A stretch of DNA of 21,862 nucleotides. It comes from an uncultured Clostridia bacterium. Its GTDB lineage: Bacteria; Bacillota; Clostridia; Christensenellales; Borkfalkiaceae. Below are positions 6,061-14,222 of this stretch, piece by piece. The position numbers and the translations under genes are program-made. The stretch covers positions 1 through 21,862 of the forward strand of contig CANQUY010000011.1 of assembly GCA_947627125.1 (NCBI GenBank). The letters run 5' to 3'. Each line of letters begins with the position of its first letter. The first letter of the stretch is position 1. The notes beneath the pieces were generated by a model. That model did not search any database. It was not told the origin of the DNA and worked only from the letters and a program-made list of their open reading frames with translations.

Positions 6061-8001
6061 ATGGACAGGCAACGCTATCTCATCGACACGCTCAACCAAT
6101 GGGCGTACGAATACTATGTGCTCGACGCTCCCACCCATTCGGACAGGGAATACGACAAACTGTACGATGAGCTCAGGGAGATCGAGCGGGAAACGGGCAT
6201 CGTGGAGCCCGATTCCCCGACCCGCCGTGTGGGCGGCGAACCCGTCAAGGGCTTCGAGCGGCATACCCACATTGCGCGGCTCTATTCCTTGGACAAGGCC
6301 GTCACCGAGGACGAACTCGCGGCCTTCTTCACCCGCGTCAAGAAAGCGGACGAGGATGCGGGATTTACCGTGGAATATAAGTACGACGGGCTCACCGTCT
6401 GCTTGACCTACGAGAACGGCGCATTCGTGCGTGCCTCGACGCGCGGCAACGGTATCGAGGGGGAGGACGTCACGGCGCAGGTCCTCACGATCCGCAGTTT
6501 CCCGCTGAAGATCGGCTATCATGGCACCCTCGAGGTCCGCGGCGAAGCGGTCATCCGTCTTTCCGTGCTCGAAAAGTACAACCGCGAACACCCCTCGGAC
6601 GCCCTAAAGAACGCCCGCAACGCGGCGGCGGGGGCAGTCAGGAACCTCGACCCCAAGATGACGGCGGAGAGGGGAGTGGAGATCCTCTTCTATGATATCA
6701 ACTACATGAGCGAGGACCCCCTTCCCTCGCAGGCGGCGGAAAAGGAGTTTCTGAGGCGGGAAGGGTTCAAGACCTATCCCTTCTTCAAGGTGTGCAAAAC
6801 TGCCGAGGAAGTGCAGGACGCCGTCGATGAGATCGAGGTCGAACGCCGCAAGATCGACTATCTCACGGACGGGGCGGTGATCAAGGTCAACGAAACGGCT
6901 GTGCGGGACAGAATGGGCTATACCGACAAATTCCCCCGCTGGGCCATTGCCTACAAGTTCGAGGCGGAGGAGGCCGAAACGACGGTGCGGGAGATCTTCT
7001 GGCAGGTCGGCCGCACGGGAAAGCTCACCCCGCTCGCCAAAGTTGACCCAGTGGAGCTCGCAGGCGCCACCGTCCGTAGGGCCACGCTCAACAACTACGG
7101 CGATATTACCCGCAAGCATGTCCGCGTCGGGGCGAGGGTGCTCATCCGCCGCTCCAACGAGGTCATTCCCGAGATCTTGGGCGCAATCGACGGTACCATG
7201 TCCGATACCCCTCCTGCGGAAAAACCGTCCGTGTGCCCCTACTGCGGCAGTCAAGTGGAGGAGATCGGGGCGAACCTCTTCTGCTCCAACAGGGATTGTC
7301 CGCCGCGCGTCGTGCAGAAGCTCACCCATTACTGCACCAAGAACGCCGCCGACGTCGAGGGAATGTCCGAGGCCACCATTCAGCTCCTCTACGACAAACG
7401 TGGCCTGAGGAAGTTTTCGGACTTCTACGCCCTCACGGAGGAGAGCTTTGCGGGCCTCGAGGGGTTCCGCGAGAGAAAGATCGGAAATCTCCTTTCGGCC
7501 ATCGAAAAGAGCAAACATATCACGCTCGAACGGCTCCTGTATGCTCTCGGCATCGGGCAGATCGGACGGGTCGCCGCAAGGGATCTCGCGGCATTCGGCA
7601 GTATCGAGAAGGTCGCCGCACTGACCTATGACGAACTCGTCGCGCTCGAGAATATCGGCGAAGTCACGGCGCGGGGGATCATCGCCTATTTCTCCGACGA
7701 GGAGAACAGGGCGGAGATCGGGCGGCTGATCGCGGCGGGCGTGGAGATCGAACAGAAACAGCGCGTCACCGAGGGAGTGTTTGCGGGGCAGACCGTGGTG
7801 CTCACGGGGAGCCTTGCCTCCTTCTCCCGTCCCGAGGCACAGAAGAGGATCGAGGCGCTCGGGGGCGTCGCGGCGAGCTCGGTCACGAATTCCACGACCC
7901 TCGTCATCGCGGGCGAAAAGGCGGGCAGCAAGCTCGAAAAGGCCAAAAAGCTCGGCATTCCCATCATCGGCGAAGAAGAATTTTTGAAGATGCTGGAGTA
8001 A
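6061..8001 (+). CDS. ligA: NAD+-dependent DNA ligase LigA
   Basis: A 646-residue DNA ligase that seals nicks in replication and repair using NAD+. Domains in order: Ia NAD-binding domain (residues about 1-70, with the YYVLDAPTHSDREYD segment), adenylation domain with the nucleophile K107 in KYDG, motif IV-V region ending in DGAVIK (270-275), OB fold (about 305-385), zinc finger with C392, C395, C408 and C413, helix-hairpin-helix repeats (about 420-560) and a C-terminal BRCT domain (573-646). All catalytic motifs are present and the length is slightly short of the usual 660-670. GGAGG at 6048-6052, inside the end of pcrA, is its ribosome binding site, so the two genes are cotranscribed. Confidence 0.98.
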   Translation: MDRQRYLIDTLNQWAYEYYVLDAPTHSDREYDKLYDELREIERETGIVEPDSPTRRVGGEPVKGFERHTHIARLYSLDKAVTEDELAAFFTRVKKADEDAGFTVEYKYDGLTVCLTYENGAFVRASTRGNGIEGEDVTAQVLTIRSFPLKIGYHGTLEVRGEAVIRLSVLEKYNREHPSDALKNARNAAAGAVRNLDPKMTAERGVEILFYDINYMSEDPLPSQAAEKEFLRREGFKTYPFFKVCKTAEEVQDAVDEIEVERRKIDYLTDGAVIKVNETAVRDRMGYTDKFPRWAIAYKFEAEEAETTVREIFWQVGRTGKLTPLAKVDPVELAGATVRRATLNNYGDITRKHVRVGARVLIRRSNEVIPEILGAIDGTMSDTPPAEKPSVCPYCGSQVEEIGANLFCSNRDCPPRVVQKLTHYCTKNAADVEGMSEATIQLLYDKRGLRKFSDFYALTEESFAGLEGFRERKIGNLLSAIEKSKHITLERLLYALGIGQIGRVAARDLAAFGSIEKVAALTYDELVALENIGEVTARGIIAYFSDEENRAEIGRLIAAGVEIEQKQRVTEGVFAGQTVVLTGSLASFSRPEAQKRIEALGGVAASSVTNSTTLVIAGEKAGSKLEKAKKLGIPIIGEEEFLKMLE

Positions 8002-8004
8002 GAT

Positions 8005-8044
8005 TCGAAGAATTCTTTTTCAAGGGCGAAAAAGAATTCTTCGA
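8005..8044 (+). terminator. 17-bp perfect hairpin after ligA
   Basis: TCGAAGAATTCTTTTTC (8005-8021) and GAAAAAGAATTCTTCGA (8028-8044) pair perfectly around a 6-base loop, starting three bases after the ligA stop. There is no T-tract after the stem, so it may act as an mRNA 3'-end stabiliser or a weak terminator rather than a canonical one. Confidence 0.6.
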
Positions 8045-8070
8045 GGGGTTAGTTGCCGTTGGTTTACGAG

Positions 8071-8251
8071 ATCCGCTCGCTTCGCTCGGGATGAGGGACG
8101 GTGCGGCGTCATGCTGAGAAGGGGAGCCGTACGAAGTCCATGGGAGCAGTACCGAAGCATCTCGCCGCATACTTTACGGATTTCCGCCGCGAGATTCTTC
8201 GGGTTAGTTCATTTTGACTTCGTTCTTACTCCGTTTCTCAGAATGACGCGG
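8071..8251 (+). repeat. C hairpin plus B/A palindromic composite
   Basis: A C-like foldback (ATCC...GGGAT, 8071-8094) precedes a reverse B element (8103-8168, 66 bp), an 18-nt linker containing CTTTACGGA, and a forward A element (8187-8251, 65 bp). This is the reverse complement of the order at 3097 and 12903. With the hairpin before it and the promoter island after it, this accounts for the 8002-8366 gap; no gene is visible. Confidence 0.85.
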
Positions 8252-8269
8252 GGCGAGGTAATCCCATCC

Positions 8270-8344
8270 CCACAATTTATCATTTTTAATTTTTAATTTA
8301 TAATTTATAATTTACTTGACCGACGCGCATGCGTGTGTTATAAT
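8270..8344 (+). promoter_or_regulatory. A+T-rich island and sigma-A-type promoter of yicC-gmk-rpoZ
   Basis: TTGACC (8316-8321), 17-bp spacer, TATAAT (8339-8344). About 40 bp of nearly pure A+T directly upstream (TTTAATTTATAATTTATAATTT-like) could act as an UP element. The leader is about 16 nt and carries CGGAGA before the ATG. Confidence 0.88.
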
Positions 8345-8366
8345 ATACAAAATCGGAGAAACGCCT

Positions 8367-9239
8367 ATGTATAGCATGACGGGTTACGGAAAAGGGGAAT
8401 ACGGCGAGGGCGGTCTTACCGTATCGGTCGAAGTCAAATCGGTCAACAACCGCTATCTCGACGTCGCCGTCAAGAGTCCCCGCATCCTGCTCTGCGCGGA
8501 GGAGAGCGTCCGCGCCACGGTCAGGGAATATCTCTCCCGCGGCCATCTCGATGTGTTCATCAGCTACAGCGATAAGCGCGAGAGGGCCAAATCTCTCTAT
8601 GTCGATTGGGGCGTCATCCATGCCTACATGGAGGCGGCGGCGGAGATCAAACGGGCCTATCCTCTCCTCGAGGACGACGGGTCCCTCTCCTTCTTCCTGC
8701 GCCTGCCCGACGTCATCCGCATGGACGAAACGGTCGGGGCGGACGAACTGCTCCTCTCCTGCCTCGACAGGGCTTTGCGCCTTGCGCTCGGGAACCTTAC
8801 AGAGATGCGGAAACAGGAGGGGGAACGCCTCAAGGCGGATATCCTCTCCCGCATGGAAACGATTTCGGAGCTCCGCGAAAAGATCACCGCGCGTGCGCCC
8901 TATGTTCCCGAGGAATACCGCGAGAAACTTTTGGGCCGCATCGAGGAATTTCTCGGCGGAAAGGTGGACGAGGCGAGGATCTTGACGGAGGCCGCCGTCT
9001 TTGCCGATAAGTGCAATATCGACGAGGAGCTCACCCGCCTCAATTCCCATATCGAGGAGTACTACCGCATCTGCGACGAGGAGCCCGTCGGGCGGAAGCT
9101 CGACTTCCTCATTCAGGAATTCAACCGCGAGTGCAACACCATCTGCAGTAAATCATGCGACACGGAGATAACCTCCTCTGCGCTCGCCATGAAGAATGAG
9201 ATCGAAAAAATACGTGAACAGATACAGAATCTGGAGTAA
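8367..9239 (+). CDS. yicC: YicC/YloC family endoribonuclease
   Basis: A 290-residue protein beginning MYSMTGYGKGEYGEGG, the hallmark N-terminus of YicC/YloC, followed by SVEVKSVNNRYLDV and ending with the DUF1732 region (KLDFLIQEFNRECNTICSKS, then EIEKIREQIQNLE). Characterised members are endoribonucleases implicated in RNA turnover. The in-frame ATG at 8367 is chosen because GGAG lies eight bases before it and the family motif begins there; the upstream in-frame TTG at 8316 is inside the promoter. gmk follows three bases after the stop. In Bacillus remA lies between yloC and gmk, and it is absent here. Confidence 0.93.
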   Translation: MYSMTGYGKGEYGEGGLTVSVEVKSVNNRYLDVAVKSPRILLCAEESVRATVREYLSRGHLDVFISYSDKRERAKSLYVDWGVIHAYMEAAAEIKRAYPLLEDDGSLSFFLRLPDVIRMDETVGADELLLSCLDRALRLALGNLTEMRKQEGERLKADILSRMETISELREKITARAPYVPEEYREKLLGRIEEFLGGKVDEARILTEAAVFADKCNIDEELTRLNSHIEEYYRICDEEPVGRKLDFLIQEFNRECNTICSKSCDTEITSSALAMKNEIEKIREQIQNLE

Positions 9240-9242
9240 CGA

Positions 9243-9809
9243 ATGAGAAATATACCCATTGTCATTTCCGGTCCCTCCGGCGTCGGGAAGGGGACCATTG
9301 TCAAGGAACTTCTGAAGAGAGATCCTTCGCTCGTCGAGTCCGTTTCGATGACGACGCGCGCTCCCCGCCCCGGCGAAGTTTCGGGAAAAACTTACATCTA
9401 TGTCACGAAAGAGGAGTTCGAGCAGCGCATCAAAGACGGAGATTTCCTCGAATACGACGAGCACTTTTCGGGCCTCTACGGCACCCCCCGCTCCTTTGTG
9501 GAGAACCAGCTTCAAAAGACATCTGTCATTCTCGAAATCGACGTCGTCGGCGGGCTGAACGCGCGGAAGCTCCTCAAAGATACCATCCTCATCTTTATCG
9601 ACCCGCCCTCCATCGAGGAACTCGTGGAACGGCTCAAGAAGAGGGGCACGGAGTCCGAACAGGCCCTCCGCGAGCGGCTCCAGCGTGTGAAATATGAAGT
9701 TCATATGCGCGAACAGTACGATTACAAGGTCTTGAACGACGACCTCAGCAGGGCAGTCGACGAAGTCCTCGAAATCATCAACAAAGAAAGAAACAAGGTA
9801 GGTGAATGA
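9243..9809 (+). CDS. gmk: Guanylate kinase
   Basis: A 188-residue cytosolic kinase that converts GMP (or dGMP) and ATP to GDP and ADP. The P-loop is GPSGVGKGT (10-18). The GMP-binding segment follows as SMTTRAPRPGE, and the YDEHFSGLYGTP stretch belongs to the GMP-binding lid. The usual IDVQG motif reads IDVVGG, a mild variation. Length and motif order are normal. GGAG four bases before the yicC stop serves as ribosome binding site, so expression is coupled to yicC. The stop lies two bases before the rpoZ ATG. It supplies GDP for GTP, dGTP and (p)ppGpp synthesis. Confidence 0.97.
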   Translation: MRNIPIVISGPSGVGKGTIVKELLKRDPSLVESVSMTTRAPRPGEVSGKTYIYVTKEEFEQRIKDGDFLEYDEHFSGLYGTPRSFVENQLQKTSVILEIDVVGGLNARKLLKDTILIFIDPPSIEELVERLKKRGTESEQALRERLQRVKYEVHMREQYDYKVLNDDLSRAVDEVLEIINKERNKVGE

Positions 9810-9810
9810 T

Positions 9811-10032
9811 ATGATCAATGAACCCTCGGTAGACGCCCTCGTGCGCAAGCTCGGCACGGAGGAAGAGCCTGTGAGCAGATACGAGCTGTGCGTTCTCATT
9901 GCAAAGCGTACCCGCCAGATCATCGAGCAGATGCAATCCACGGGCGCGACGGAGCTCCCCGGCAAGCAGAAGGAGATCGTCCTTGCCTGCCAGGAGGTCA
10001 TGAACGGCAAAGTGAAAATGTCCAAAGACTGA
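9811..10032 (+). CDS. rpoZ: RNA polymerase omega subunit
   Basis: A 73-residue protein with the omega signature SRYELCVLIAKRTRQI (about residues 20-35) and a short helical C-terminus; omega assists beta' folding and polymerase assembly. I prefer the ATG at 9811 over the in-frame GTG at 9802, because AAGGTAGG at 9795-9802 is then well spaced and the MINEPSVDALVRKLG start matches the family. It follows gmk by one base, the usual Firmicute neighbour. An intrinsic terminator begins seven bases after the stop, so the yicC-gmk-rpoZ operon ends here, whereas in many relatives it continues into coaBC-priA-def. Confidence 0.93.
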   Translation: MINEPSVDALVRKLGTEEEPVSRYELCVLIAKRTRQIIEQMQSTGATELPGKQKEIVLACQEVMNGKVKMSKD

Positions 10033-10038
10033 GAAAAC

Positions 10039-10070
10039 GCCCCGTCAACCGCGGGGCTTTTGAGTTTTTT
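10039..10070 (+). terminator. Rho-independent terminator after rpoZ
   Basis: GCCCCG (10039-10044) pairs with CGGGGC (10052-10057), followed by TTTTGAGTTTTTT. It closes the yicC-gmk-rpoZ unit. Confidence 0.88.
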
Positions 10071-10085
10071 CGCCTCGTCCGCTCC

Positions 10086-10200
10086 CTCAGAATGACGCGG
10101 GGCGACCCTTGCTGCCCCTCTTAGGGGAAGTGGCCGTAAGGCCAAAGGGGTTCAAAACCCCTCAGTCACCTGCGGTGACAGCTCCCCTACAAGGGGAGCC
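10086..10200 (+). repeat. A-element remnant and a ~90-bp palindrome-rich element
   Basis: An A right arm (CTCAGAATGACGCGG, 10086-10100) precedes an element with imperfect terminal inverted repeats: GCTGCCCCTCTTAGGGGAAG from 10111 and the matching end at 10177-10200 (CTCCCCTACAAGGGGAG inside). Between them are three smaller foldbacks: GGCC/GGCC (10133-10144 region), AGGGGTT/AACCCCT (10046+100 to 10162) and TCAC/GTGA (10166-10178). It looks like a MITE-type insertion and ends three bases before a possible GTG start of priA. Confidence 0.7.
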
Positions 10201-10241
10201 GAGTGGAAACCCTCATTCCACTCCTTTCATATCAAAAGACC

Positions 10242-12416
10242 ATGATCGCGGAAGTCATCGTGGACGTTGCGCACAGCGACGTCGATAAAATTTTCGATTA
10301 CGTTGCAGACGAAACCGTCAAGGCAGGTATGCGCGTCGCCGTTCCCTTCGGAAACAACAGGGGCACGACGACGGGCTTTGTCATGCGCGTGAAGGAAAAA
10401 AGCGACTATCCCGCCGAAAAACTCAAGGAAATTTACCGCGTGGAGGACGATGTTCCCGCCATCAACGGGGAGTGCCTTTCCCTTGCCGAAAAGATCTCCG
10501 CCCGCTACCGCTGCCCGATGGCGCTCTCCCTCCGCCTCTTCCTTCCCGCCGAAATGCGCACGGGGAAGGTCGGCAAGAGCTACAGGGAATTTGTGCGGCT
10601 CAGCGAGGAGCTCCCCCCGCTCAATCCGAGGGCGAAAGTGCAGCTCGCCTGTATCGCCTATTTGGAGGAAAAGGGGGAGGCGCCCCTCTCGGAACTGAGG
10701 GAGAAATTTTCCTCCGCCGTCGGTGTTCTCATCAAAAATCACGCACTTATTGTCGAAAAACGCCGCATATTCCGCGTTCCCTACAGGAGCGTGGAGGGGG
10801 GAGAGGAGCGTCATTCGCTTACGCCCGCCCAACGGGATGCCGTGGAGGCCGTCAGGGCGACGGACAAGACCGTTTCCCTCATTCACGGCGTGACGGGGAG
10901 CGGCAAGACAGAGATCTATCTCACCCTCATTGCCGAGGCTTTATCGCAACATAAGTCTGCAATTTTTCTCGTTCCCGAGATCTCTCTGACGCCGCAGATG
11001 TTCTCAAAACTGCGCGGGAGGTTCGGCCCGAAGGTGGCCATTTTGCACAGCGGCCTCTCGGCGGGAGAGAAGTTCGACGAGTGGGAACGCCTCCGCGCGG
11101 GGGAGGCCAAAATCGCCGTCGGGGCCCGCTCCGCCGTGTTCGCCCCCATCGAAAATATCGGCTGTATCGTCATCGACGAGGAGCACGACGGCAGTTACAG
11201 TTCGGAATCCACCCCCCGCTACAACACGTTTGACGTTGCCTATCTTCGGGCAAAATATCACGGTTGTAAGCTGATTTTGGGCAGTGCGACCCCCTCTGTC
11301 GATACCTACAGACGGGCAAAGAGCGGCGAGTTCGGGCTCATCACCCTGCCCGACCGTATCAACGCACGCCCCATGCCCAAGGTCAATATCGTGGACATGC
11401 GCAGGGAAGTGCGGCGGGGGAACGCCACTCCCTTCTCCATCGCGCTGCGCGAAAAATTGAAGTTATGTCTTGAAAACGGCAATCAGGCCATCATCTTTCT
11501 GAACCGCCGCGGCTACGCGCAGACGGTCATGTGCCGCGACTGCGGGAACGTCGTCAAGTGCAAGAGCTGCGACGTCGCCCTCACCTATCACAGCGATGAG
11601 GACTGCCTCAAGTGCCACTACTGCGGGGCGAAATACAGGCCCCTTTCCGCCTGCCCCGTCTGCGGCGGGACGCACATTCACTACATGGGAACGGGGACCC
11701 AAAGGGTGGTGGGGGAACTCAAAAAATTCTTCCCCGCGGCGAGGATCCTGCGCATGGACGTGGATACGACGAGCGGCAAAGAGGGTCACTACAAAATTTT
11801 AAAGCAATTTGCAGACAAAAAGGCGGATATCCTCGTCGGCACGCAGATGGTCGCCAAGGGACACGACTTTCCCTCCGTCACCCTCGTCGGCATTCTCGAC
11901 GCGGATATGAGCCTGCATTTCCCCGATTACCGCAGCGGGGAGCGGACCTTCCAGCTCATCACGCAGGTCGCAGGCCGCAGCGGCAGGGCGGGAGCAGAGG
12001 GCGAAGTTGTCCTTCAGACGTACGACCCCGACAATTACATTCTCCGCTTTGCGGCAAACTACGACTATGAGGGCTTCTACGAACACGAGATCGCCATGCG
12101 CGAGGCCATGATGTACCCGCCCTTCGTGAAGGTCGTCCGCGTCATGGTGACGGGCGAGGACGAGAAGGAAACCCTCGCCGCCCTCAAGACGCTCTATGAA
12201 AAACTGCAAAAGATCTACGCGGCCCATGAGGAGGAATTTCTCTTCTTCAACCGCATGCATTCCCCCATCAAGCGCATCCAGAACAAGTTCCGCTATCAGA
12301 TCTTGATGAGAATGACCCGCAGCGCACCCTTAAAGGAGGTCTACGCCGCCGTCGCTGAGGAAAAATTCAAAGATGTGCTCGTGTATGTCGAAGAAAATCC
12401 GAGCAATTTAAGCTGA
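10242..12416 (+). CDS. priA: Primosomal protein N', replication-restart helicase PriA
   Basis: A 724-residue superfamily 2 DNA helicase that recognises stalled forks and reloads the replisome. The N-terminal DNA-binding domain starts IAEVIVDVAHSDVDKIFDY; Walker A is GVTGSGKTE (K222), the DEAH-type box is DEEH (312-315), and the zinc-binding insert has four CxxC pairs (C431/C434, C440/C443, C458/C461, C471/C474). GTQMVAKGHDFP and QVAGRSGRAG are the later helicase motifs. Two starts compete: GTG at 10203 has GGGGAG a few bases upstream, but that sequence belongs to the adjacent repeat; ATG at 10242 matches the family start and has no visible Shine-Dalgarno. I take the ATG. No good promoter is visible, and coaBC, the usual upstream neighbour, is missing. 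Confidence 0.95.
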   Translation: MIAEVIVDVAHSDVDKIFDYVADETVKAGMRVAVPFGNNRGTTTGFVMRVKEKSDYPAEKLKEIYRVEDDVPAINGECLSLAEKISARYRCPMALSLRLFLPAEMRTGKVGKSYREFVRLSEELPPLNPRAKVQLACIAYLEEKGEAPLSELREKFSSAVGVLIKNHALIVEKRRIFRVPYRSVEGGEERHSLTPAQRDAVEAVRATDKTVSLIHGVTGSGKTEIYLTLIAEALSQHKSAIFLVPEISLTPQMFSKLRGRFGPKVAILHSGLSAGEKFDEWERLRAGEAKIAVGARSAVFAPIENIGCIVIDEEHDGSYSSESTPRYNTFDVAYLRAKYHGCKLILGSATPSVDTYRRAKSGEFGLITLPDRINARPMPKVNIVDMRREVRRGNATPFSIALREKLKLCLENGNQAIIFLNRRGYAQTVMCRDCGNVVKCKSCDVALTYHSDEDCLKCHYCGAKYRPLSACPVCGGTHIHYMGTGTQRVVGELKKFFPAARILRMDVDTTSGKEGHYKILKQFADKKADILVGTQMVAKGHDFPSVTLVGILDADMSLHFPDYRSGERTFQLITQVAGRSGRAGAEGEVVLQTYDPDNYILRFAANYDYEGFYEHEIAMREAMMYPPFVKVVRVMVTGEDEKETLAALKTLYEKLQKIYAAHEEEFLFFNRMHSPIKRIQNKFRYQILMRMTRSAPLKEVYAAVAEEKFKDVLVYVEENPSNLS

Positions 12417-12425
12417 GGTTATCGT

Positions 12426-12875
12426 ATGGTTCGTGAAGTTTTACAGGTCGGAGATCGGATCCTCCGCAAAAAATGTGAAAAAGTGACGAGGTTCGACGGG
12501 GAGCTCGCAAAACTCCTCGACGACCTCAGAGATACCGTCCTCAAGGAAGAGGGAGCGGGCCTCGCCGCGCCGCAGATCGGCATTTCTCTGCGCGTCTTTG
12601 TCGTCAACGTGGACGAGGGATATTTTGAATTCGTCAATCCCGTGTTCGTGTGGCAGAAAGGGGAGCAGACGGGGGCGGAGGGTTGCCTCTCCGTCCGCGG
12701 CAAGGCGGGCACCGTCACGCGGCCCGACAAGGTGAAGGTCGTCTTTTCGGACCGCAAGGGAGATAGGTACTCCCTCGTCGCGAAGGGCTTTTTCGCCCGC
12801 GCCATCTGCCACGAGTACGACCACCTCGACGGCATCCTCTACACCGACAAGGCGACGAACGTACACGACGACTGA
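12426..12875 (+). CDS. def: Peptide deformylase
   Basis: A 149-residue metalloenzyme that removes the N-formyl group from nascent polypeptides. The three family motifs are intact: GAGLAAPQ (43-50), EGCLS (85-89, C87 binds the metal) and HEYDH (129-133, two His ligands with catalytic E130). Length fits the compact Clostridial/type I-like form. GAGG overlapping the priA stop serves as the ribosome binding site, so priA and def are cotranscribed. In many Firmicutes fmt and rsmB follow def; here a repeat block begins 28 bases after the stop and the next gene is unrelated, so formyltransferase must be encoded elsewhere. Confidence 0.97.
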   Translation: MVREVLQVGDRILRKKCEKVTRFDGELAKLLDDLRDTVLKEEGAGLAAPQIGISLRVFVVNVDEGYFEFVNPVFVWQKGEQTGAEGCLSVRGKAGTVTRPDKVKVVFSDRKGDRYSLVAKGFFARAICHEYDHLDGILYTDKATNVHDD

Positions 12876-12902
12876 TATTTCCCGCTCATCTCGAGAGTCC
12901 CG

Positions 12903-13219
12903 CCGCGTCATTCTGAGAAACGGAGAGGGACGAGAGGACGGGACTTAACCCGAAGAATCTCGCGGCGAAAGTCCGTAGAGCATTTGGCGAGATGCTTCGG
13001 TAGGGCTATTGTAGACTGCGTTGTGTTCCCGTTCTCAGCATGACGCCGCCATGAAGTCCGTAAACCATGCGGCGAGATGCTTCGGTAAGGCTTTCGTAGA
13101 CTGCGTTCAACTCTCGTTCTCAGCATGACGCCGCCATGAAGTCCGTAAACCATGCGGCGAGATGCTTCGGTAAGGCTTTCTCGGACTGCGTTATGCTCGT
13201 GTTCTCAGCATGACGCCGC
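12903..13219 (+). repeat. A/B palindromic composite with three tandem B elements
   Basis: A reverse A element (12903-12965), the 18-nt linker with GTCCGTAGAGCAT, and three B elements of 66 bp (12984-13049, 13069-13134, 13154-13219) at an 85-bp period, joined by a 19-nt linker containing GAAGTCCGTAAACCAT. The first B has a damaged left arm (TTGGCG for GCGGCG). This fills most of the 12876-13283 gap and directly follows def; no gene is visible. Confidence 0.87.
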
Positions 13220-13283
13220 TCCATGCCCTCATCCCGTGCCGCCGCGGATTTCAACAGAGAAACTTTCCAATATGGAGTGATAT

Positions 13284-14063
13284 ATGAATCAAACCGCATT
13301 TTATCAATTATCGTACGGCGTGTACATTTGCACGTCGTGGGACGAGGGACGGCCCGTCGGGTGCGTCGCCAACAGCGCAATGCAGATCACGGCCGACCCC
13401 GCAACGATCGCCGTTTCGGTCAACAAGGTCAACTATACCCACAAGTGCATTTCCGAAACGGGGTACTTCTCCATCTGCGTCCTCGGCGAAAAGGCAGATC
13501 CCAAGCTCATCGGCAATTTCGGCTTCCGCTCCTCCAAGGACGTCGATAAATTTGCCGAAACGCCCTATCATGTGCGGGGAAAACTTCCCGTCATTGACGA
13601 CTGCCTCTGCTATTTCGCCTGCAAGGTCGTGAGCAAAATGGAAACGTCGACGCATACGGTCTTCCTCGGCGAGGTGTTCGACGCGGAAGTCCTGCACGGC
13701 GGTGCACCCATGACATATGCGTATTACCACAAGGTTCTGAAGGGAAAGACGAGTGTGAACGCTCCCACATATGTGAAAGAGGAGAAAAAGACGGACACGG
13801 GCGCAAAGTGGGTGTGCACGGTGTGTGGCTATGAGTACGACGGCGACGTGGCCTTTGAGGACTTGCCCGACGATTGGGTCTGCCCCCTGTGCGGCGTCGG
13901 CAAGGATATGTTCAAGAAGGTGGGCGGCGAAGAGAAAAAGAGATACCGCTGCAGGGTGTGCGGGTATGAATACGACGGGAAAATTCCCTTTGAGGACCTG
14001 CCCGACGACTGGGTCTGCCCCCTGTGCGGCGAGCCGAAATCGGCGTTTGAAGAAGTGAAATAA
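13284..14063 (+). CDS. Flavin reductase-like protein with two C-terminal mini-rubredoxin domains
   Basis: A 259-residue predicted cytosolic electron carrier. Residues 1-155 resemble the FMN-binding split barrel of flavin reductase/flavoredoxin proteins. Two rubredoxin-like domains follow: 176-213 with C178, C181, C200, C203, and 221-258 with C223, C226, C245, C248, each able to bind one Fe. They share 26 of 39 residues. Each lacks roughly a dozen residues between the Cys pairs compared with a classic 52-residue rubredoxin. The architecture recalls Hrb, the high-molecular-weight rubredoxin that feeds electrons to flavodiiron proteins in NO or O2 reduction, but Hrb has one rubredoxin domain. 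GGAG at 13274-13277 supports the ATG. It is a single-gene unit with its own terminator; no clear promoter is visible. Confidence 0.88.
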   Translation: MNQTAFYQLSYGVYICTSWDEGRPVGCVANSAMQITADPATIAVSVNKVNYTHKCISETGYFSICVLGEKADPKLIGNFGFRSSKDVDKFAETPYHVRGKLPVIDDCLCYFACKVVSKMETSTHTVFLGEVFDAEVLHGGAPMTYAYYHKVLKGKTSVNAPTYVKEEKKTDTGAKWVCTVCGYEYDGDVAFEDLPDDWVCPLCGVGKDMFKKVGGEEKKRYRCRVCGYEYDGKIPFEDLPDDWVCPLCGEPKSAFEEVK

Positions 14064-14079
14064 TCGCACATATGTTGCA

Positions 14080-14107
14080 AAAAAGGCTCCCCGCGGGGAG
14101 TCTTTTT
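14080..14107 (+). terminator. Rho-independent terminator after the rubredoxin-domain gene
   Basis: AAAAAGGCTCCC (14080-14091) pairs with GGGAGTCTTTTT (14096-14107) around CGCG, with one G.T wobble. The A- and T-rich flanks make it likely to work in both directions. Confidence 0.88.
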
Positions 14108-14222
14108 GATTGCCCGCCCGCTCATCCTGCCCCGCGCGCATTCTATTTGTGTCTAAGCGCGGCACGAGCGCATAGCGCGAAGTAGCACAGCGAAGGATCC
14201 CATAAAACGCACGGCGGCCTGT

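Noticed and set aside
8316..8366. Upstream in-frame start of yicC
   Set aside because: It overlaps the promoter; the family N-terminus and a good RBS point to 8367.
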